Shown piece by piece: positions 58,090 to 64,000 of a DNA stretch of 64,000 nucleotides. A model generated the notes under the pieces. The model was given only the letters and a program-made list of their open reading frames with translations, was not told the DNA's origin and made no database searches. A program made the translations under genes and the position numbers. Numbering within the stretch: position 1 is the first letter of the stretch; the number at the start of each line of letters is the position of its first letter. Source of the DNA: Pseudeuparius sepicola (lineage: Eukaryota > Arthropoda > Insecta > Coleoptera > Anthribidae); contig OY987300.1 in NCBI GenBank assembly GCA_963920635.1, forward strand, positions 58,487,415 through 58,551,414. Reading direction: 5' to 3'.

Positions 58090-58610
58090 CACCCAACAAT
58101 TTCCGAAGAAAACGAATCTCGGCTTCTCCGAAAACGCGGTACGACCGAGCGCCCCGACGAAAAAACTAATATAATAACCCGACCTTTGAAGGAGCCGGGC
58201 GGTCCGCCCGAGAAATTTTTAATATGGAGAGCGCCGGCTTTTTGTGCGCGCCCGCCGGGCCCCCACAAAAAACGTCTTTGTTCCGTGCGCCCGGCCGCCA
58301 TTTTAGATTAGGGCCCCGTTGTGCGCGTAAAAATAGTTCAGCCGGGCATGTTCCCCTCAGATTGGCAGCCGTCGGAGGGTCGGCCGGACGAAGGGCCGAG
58401 GGGCCGCCAGCGGCGGCTGCCATTGTGTGCCGGGGACGGGGACGCCGCCGCCGCCGCCAGGGCCGCGATTGATCTCTTGCCAATTGCCCCTGTCGGCGGG
58501 TACAGTCCGGGCCAAAAAGTCTCGTGGCGGATGCATATCGGCGCTCAGGTCGATTTCGATGCAAGAGCCGTTGGTGATTGTTATCTTTCTGATTTTCCTA
58601 CGTCGAATAT
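58090..58610. promoter_or_regulatory. GC-rich island downstream of Dfd
   Basis: The most GC- and CpG-rich segment in the window: GGGCGGTCCGCCCG (palindromic), GCGCGCCCGCCGGGCC, CGGCCGCCATTTTAGATTAG, GCGGCGGCTGCCATTGTGTG, a (GCC)n run and GATTGATCTCTTGCCAATTG. CCGCCATTTT and GCTGCCATTG are reminiscent of Pho/YY1 (GCCAT) cores. ORFs on both strands are composition artefacts. It could be a promoter, enhancer or Polycomb-type element. Confidence 0.45.
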
Positions 58611-58639
58611 AAAATTAGTCTGGATAAGTGTATAATAAT

Positions 58640-61600
58640 TATTGTATAATCCTATAATCCATACTGGTCCATTATTATCAGTGCAAAATTATTATTAGAG
58701 TCTCATTTCAAAAGAATTTATCCCATTTGGTAAAGTCAAAGGCAATAGGTATCCTTTTTGCATCTCCAGTATAGCTTTAACTGTCGGTTCTTCCAAATTT
58801 AATGACCTGTATTTTGTAGACAATATTCTAGACATAGACATTTCCTTTTATTTCTATAGCTAGCTTGATAAAAGCTGGAAGAAGTCCAACTGAAAGAAGT
58901 CAATTTTACTGAAGTATCCAGAAAGAAACGGTCTTTCCACAAATGCGAGGAAATCATTTACCATATGCCATTTAAAAAACAAAGTTGGTCGCCGTAGCAA
59001 CAAAATTGTTAACGTCAAGGAAAAATATGCATAAAAACCTTTGTTAAAACATGTTTTAACATTTTTTTATATAACGAATATTTCAGAAAATAAGCACCTT
59101 TCCGTACCTTTTACTCACCCTGTGTATCAGATAATTTTAGTTTAACCCTGCCGTGGCCATCTACATAGGGCACAGGGCACTAACTATGTATCTAAGTTTC
59201 ATCATCATCTGTTTATTGGTTCTCATTACTCTTATGTTACAAGAATTTAGAAGACAACCACACAGGGAGCAAAATTATTGTTTCTTTCACATGCTGTTGT
59301 AATAATTTAGAAGACAGTCATACACGGAGCAAAATTCATGCTTTCTCGTATCCTTTGGATATGGTCCAAGTAATTAGCCTATGGCTTCCTCATACCCTAA
59401 TGGATCAGCACACTTAAATCTACAGTGTATCAAAAAATGTGTCAACAAAATAAACTCTAGTCAACATTCGATCAAGATAGTGTGTTAAATTTCAAATCAG
59501 TATTATCTGATCTCCAAAGTAATAGGAGCATTTTGCTCACACAGAATGTAAGTTTATTGCTCCTCTTAAGCTCAGTTCTAAGCCATTTTGACGTCCTTCA
59601 AATGAGACCATCTACATAAACGGCTAACATTATAGACCAAGTTTCTTCAAAATCTATTAAAATAATAGTGACTAAATCTATTAAAATAATACTGACTTAG
59701 GGTGCGTGACAAGAGTGTAGAACCAATATTGATACCATGGCCATTAAATAATAAACTCGTTATTATTTATTTAAGAAAACAGTAATTTATTTTTGACATC
59801 GTTAGAGATACTGAAACATAACTTCCAGAACATTTCGGCAGTCACGCGTAGGTGGCAGACAACCCTAAGAATATGTTTTAAATTGGAGAATGACGTGACT
59901 CACTTTTTACCGTCTGCTTTTTGTCTTAAGCATTTTCGACCTCATGAGATATATATTACTAAATTGGCAATGAGAGTGTATGAAAATCTCAACAGTAATT
60001 CTAATAGAGCTTATATATGGTACAAGGACAAAAAATTACTTTTCGTCCGTATATCAAACAATATTTTTTGTTCGAACGTGTGTATTGCTAACTGAAAGGG
60101 CTTTCCAATGACGTTTCCAATCATGCCCGTTCGACAGAGGTACTGAGTTGCATACACGAAAATAATTTTTCTATAGAGTATTTGGCTAAGCCTTTCTCTG
60201 TGCATTATTCCACTATTACAGGATTATTAAGCTGTGTTATAGGTATATCGTATATGGTATATTGCTGCATGAATGGATTTATAAATACCATGCACAATGC
60301 TTATACAATAATTGCCAGCATAGCTATTGCCACTAATGCATTTTCAGTGTTTACCTTGAAAGGCATGTCATGGTAAAAATTGAACAAGGGGATGTTCGGA
60401 GTATAATAATTATAATGTAATTACAATCAGTGTCGTGTAGATAAGTAACATGAAATTTACATGTACCTACTTATACATATGCGGATTAAAAGCAGGAAAT
60501 TTATAAAGTATAGCCGAAGGAGTAAACACCTAGCTAAACCCTGATAGGTGACCAATTAAACAAAGCATGAAACAAAAATTAGGTTAGGTAAGGCAATGTT
60601 AGCCCAGCGTCCTAATAACGTAACTATCACTGTGGTGGTCTAAATTTTGATAAGCAATATTACCATTTCGTTAAATCGTTGGTATGTTTATTTCGTTCCA
60701 TTACAGTATGGCGGAAATCTTGAATGAAAATTCAAAAACTCTTTTGTGAGTGTAATAGTTAACAGCGAAACCAATCATTGTGATAGATATGTTACAATTT
60801 AATATTTCAAACAGATAGTCATTTGCCTTACAGACATTCGTTAAAAATAAAAAAGCAAATATTGTTTCAACGACATCGGTCAGATCATTAGAAAAACTAC
60901 GTAGAGGGTTGTATCATTAGGATATATTTACCCCACGACGATGTATGTACTTAGTGTATAAATATTGACCAAATTATATTATATTATTATGATATTGTTC
61001 TCAATATATTATAATAGAATATGTAAAGACCTATTCGATTCGAAGTTCTTTGTAGAGGACTTATTAATATGAATTGACGCTAATAGGTACATTCCAAATT
61101 GTTGTCCATGCATGGCACACTAAATATATTCAGTTATTAAATTTATAAATTAGATTTGGTACTTTAATTTTCTAATGGTATAGCTAACAAAGTAGGTACA
61201 CATACATATATGTATAGTAAAAGTAAAAGCAATATGTGTGCAATTTCCACATTATAATATAATAAGTTTTGGTTTCAGGCGTTAACATTAAACGATCCCA
61301 CGGTTTTGCTCTAGAAGGATAGAAAGGAAACAATTAATTCCATAAAGTATTATTACAGGATGTTTCTTAACATATTGGGATTTACTGTGAAAACACGGGA
61401 TGGGCCAGAAAAAAACGGGAATTCGATTTTTTTAGATATATAGTCAACGAAGTATTGTTTTGAAAACTAAAAATATATTTTAACCACATTGTAAATTTCA
61501 ATCCTTTAACTGAATTTGAGAGCTTCCGCCATCTTAAAATTTTACTAATATTGACAGAATTGTACTTGAATCAATTAGTAAAAATTTTGTGAAATTATTT

Positions 61601-62200
61601 TGTCATAAAGTTTTATTTTATTGTTAGATATCTCATAAAGTTGTGAAATGCATTATTATACTTATAAGCAAAAGCTTGGATAGTAAACAAGTTGGTTTTG
61701 AATGTTTTAATAAACACAAGCTACAAAACCTGTGAATTCCTTTCTTCAAATTCATTGAAGTAGAATTTCACAAAACCGTCAGCAGCCAATGGCTATTATC
61801 TGAATCTTCAAGAAGTGCAGCAGGGTTTTAAATTCGTCAATAGCGTTTTTATCTTTTATGTTCACCGATCATATTCCCGATAGACGTGTTTTCTTTAAGT
61901 GACGAGCAAAGTGAGAGTTTTTACAACTTGTCGTCATTGTTTGACATGTCTTCCATAAAACTGTCAACCAGTAGCATCTAACTCTTGCCGCCCTTATTCC
62001 CAAGAGTCGGCGGCTAGATTTGCACGAGGTCCTAACCAAAGTCCAAGAAGCATCCCCGCAGAGTCATATCATATTGCTGGCCGCTGTCTCAATCACTACC
62101 TACTTGTCAGAGAAAGGAATATTTAATATTTATTGTCAAGAAGGAAACACAATATAGATTAGTTAAGATAAATGGATGAATAAAATTATGCTATCAGGAA
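58640..62200. other. No gene recognised
   Basis: AT-rich flank with short chance ORFs. A 29-bp-scale segment (TTTAGAAGACA... GGAGCAAAATT) is imperfectly duplicated at 59248 and 59309. ACTCACCCTGTGTATC at 59113 is an isolated MITE end. Confidence 0.45.
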
Positions 62201-62460
62201 ATAGTTATTTATGTACCAAGGCACTGAAGTTCAACTTTTTATGACTCGTGTGGAATTGTTGAAGTATTTTCGCAGTGTAAAAATTTCTGAGCGAAGCCAA
62301 AGCTCATGAAATAAGAAAACTAGAGAAAAGCAATCTGTAACATCATAAAATAATCCCGGGATTTTTTATGTAAATCCCGGGATCCTCGGAATTGTAAAAT
62401 ATCTTAAAATAATACGGGATCGCGGGATCCCGTGATCACGGGATTTGGATTCCCTACTTT
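62201..62460. mobile_element. hAT-type element ends (CGGGAT-rich)
   Basis: Begins with the terminus ATAGTTATTTATGTACC / GGCACTGAAGTTCAAC of the hAT-like family described at 7.2, 26.5 and 32.0 kb, then departs from it. Around 62355-62450 repeated AATCCCGGGAT / CGGGATCCCG motifs end at ATTTGGATTCCCTA, like the termini of another hAT group. Junction of two remnants. Confidence 0.5.
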
Positions 62461-63034
62461 ATATGACGCCGAGAATAATCATTGCTGGACTAGCTAGAAA
62501 GGCAGAAAAGACGACCCATAAAGTGTGGAGAGACTATAGCAAGTCAGAGCCATCATCTCCCAATTAAAGGCGTAGAAGACCTCTCAAAACCACAAATGGC
62601 TGAAATTGAACGAGACTAGTTAGTCTACTTAGTTGGGTTATGAATACTGATGATATCGTGAACTGATCTACAAGAATAAAAAGCAAAATATGGGGCTATA
62701 GTAGTTTGTCAGTGCATGTAAAATCATGATGTAAAATTTTCTATAACAATAATTATTGTCAAATAAACTGTAAGTATACAAGTCAAAAATGATATCAGAT
62801 TATTCTAGGCTATAATCACAGTAGATATATAAATGAGACTAATGCCATTGCGAGAGCAAATATGTGGAGCGAGAACAAAGTGGAAGACAAAATGTAGATA
62901 TCCATTCAGATCACAATAGCAAGACCTAGCAATAATCCACGAAGGGGTCTCTCAAGGTGACATTCATGTCATACGTGGTCTTCGAAAATATCCTTGTAAC
63001 AATTCTAAAAATCAAAAATATATCTATAACTTAT

Positions 63035-63485
63035 ACAGGGTGTGACTTTGATTAGTACATAAATTTTAACTGGCGGTAGGTTTTAACACCACAAGCACGC
63101 CTATGAAAATGATTTTCTTAAAATGTGTGGGCAGGAATTATTAAATTATTAAATCCTGTTGGATGACATATTTTTGAAGGGCGGCTAAAGGGAGCGATGT
63201 ATCTGGACTTTCTGAGGAATAACCTTGAAATTTTTTTTGGACGCTTTTCCATTAAATTTGATTAGGTTACATGGAACAAGTTGTTTATTCGACTTCCGCA
63301 AATACATTAGAAGAGCTACAAGCTCGTCTAGAATGAAATAAAAAGTAGCTAAAATAAAAAAAATCTATGCAGCGTTGAAGCTTATGTGGTGAGCTGTGTC
63401 CTGAAGGCATTATTGTGAAAAGTGGAAACAAATTAGTGAAGTGGCAAATGTGATTATTACTAGATTAGGTATGGTGAGTGCTTCT
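63035..63485 (+). pseudogene. Tc1/mariner-type transposase C-terminal fragment
   Basis: After a CAGGGTGTGACTTTG terminus (63038), the + strand reads EQVVYSTSANTLEELQARLE (63272-63334), the C-terminal block that follows the last catalytic acid in insect Tc3-like transposases, then decays (stop immediately after). The catalytic core is not present. Ends at another CAGGGTGGGCCAATGG terminus at 63495, an element that runs on to the window edge. Confidence 0.5.
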
Positions 63486-63494
63486 GTACTATAC

Positions 63495-64000
63495 AGGGTG
63501 GGCCAATGGAAACTTTCCACCCCGATTTTTTTGGTTTAAAATAAAAATCTGGGAAAACGCTCGGACACGTCGATTTTTGATTTGAGGGGGAACTATTTTT
63601 CAGTTTTTTTCATCCCCGTAGCTGGGGGGAGAACAACCCCCCAAATTTGAATAGGGGATAGGGGTCGTGCAATACCTCTTTTTAAATGTCTCATCGAGTT
63701 CTTTACGACCCTACAATTTCGCCTCATTATTTTTATCCGTAACGAAATGATAGCTTGTCAAAATAAAAACAAATAAAAATACTTACTAATTAAAGTTGTA
63801 TTATTTAGGTGTACACGTGAACTTATCTAACAAACTGTTGTTCACAAAATGTTCACCCCGGTTTGTTTAGGAGTTTCGTTAGAAATAATCTCAGCGGCAG
63901 AAATTATCGTTGCCATAGTGTATCCATCTATTGGCACAAAACCTAGCAACAAAACATACGTGAATTCTAATAAACTGTTCAAAAACTCTCCAAAATTAAA
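63495..64000. mobile_element. Partial TA-type element at window edge
   Basis: Starts TACAGGGTGGGCCAATGGAA. Non-coding, GC-poor apart from CCCCGTAGCTGGGGGGAG. The other end is outside the window. Confidence 0.45.

Noticed and set aside
58166..58635. Overlapping ORFs of up to 132 codons on both strands of the GC island
   Set aside because: Both strands are open because stop codons are rare in GC-rich DNA; products are Pro/Ala/Arg-rich without any domain.
1..64000. CRISPR arrays, operons, ribosome binding sites, bacterial-type features
   Set aside because: The spliced Hox exon and transposon content show eukaryotic nuclear DNA; no regularly spaced short repeats were seen.

Overview
The window is insect nuclear DNA (AT-rich, intron-rich, packed with eukaryotic transposons). 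It contains one recognisable host protein-coding exon: the 3' terminal, homeobox-bearing exon of the Hox gene Deformed (Dfd, Hox4 class) on the + strand, 33410-34002, followed by a probable 3' UTR to about 35150. The exon starts at a typical splice acceptor. No upstream Dfd exon with a YPWM motif and no second homeobox was found, so everything to the left appears to be Dfd intron (at least 33.4 kb) and everything to the right is downstream flank. The species cannot be fixed from this. The Dfd sequence with insect-type DNA transposons and Penelope-like elements suggests an insect with a repeat-rich genome, perhaps a beetle.

The rest is mostly transposable-element (TE) debris, much of it palindromic, non-autonomous DNA elements nested in one another. 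Left to right: a 12-bp-flanked hairpin element (2.69-2.88 kb); a broken hAT-like transposon split by another element (5.1-7.74 kb); a GC-motif-rich inverted-repeat element (7.82-8.72 kb); nested palindromes (9.34-11.33 kb); a large hairpin element with a 12-bp target duplication (15.0-16.2 kb); a Penelope-like element with two insertions (18.2-21.4 kb); a LINE ORF remnant split by a MITE (21.4-22.5 kb); a palindrome holding a transposase C-terminus (22.6-23.7 kb); a decayed pogo-like element (24.3-25.1 kb); further hAT-like copies (26.4-27.0 and 32.0-32.6 kb); Dfd (33.4-35.2 kb); a 3-kb palindrome (38.3-41.3 kb); a decayed tRNA-Pro-like gene (42.5 kb); nested MITEs (42.9-45.5 kb); and a LINE reverse-transcriptase remnant split by a 2.3-kb Tc1/mariner-type element and by a palindromic MITE (45.5-49.3 kb). 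Smaller MITEs follow to the right edge.

Recognisable TEs are scarce around the Dfd exon (about 32.6-35.6 kb) and in several islands downstream: 41.4-42.4 kb, a duplicated GC-rich element at 51.0-51.3 and 52.2-52.6 kb, and a very GC-rich block at 58.1-58.6 kb. These islands are the best candidates for Hox cis-regulatory DNA. The most unusual signals are (1) the hairpin element family, two copies of which are each flanked by a perfect 12-bp direct repeat, (2) a Tc1/mariner-type transposase element with about 520-bp terminal inverted repeats whose flanks suggest a 7-8-bp rather than a TA target duplication, and (3) the duplicated GC-rich Dfd-downstream element, one copy of which appears to be losing CpGs. 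All repeat and family calls were made by eye.
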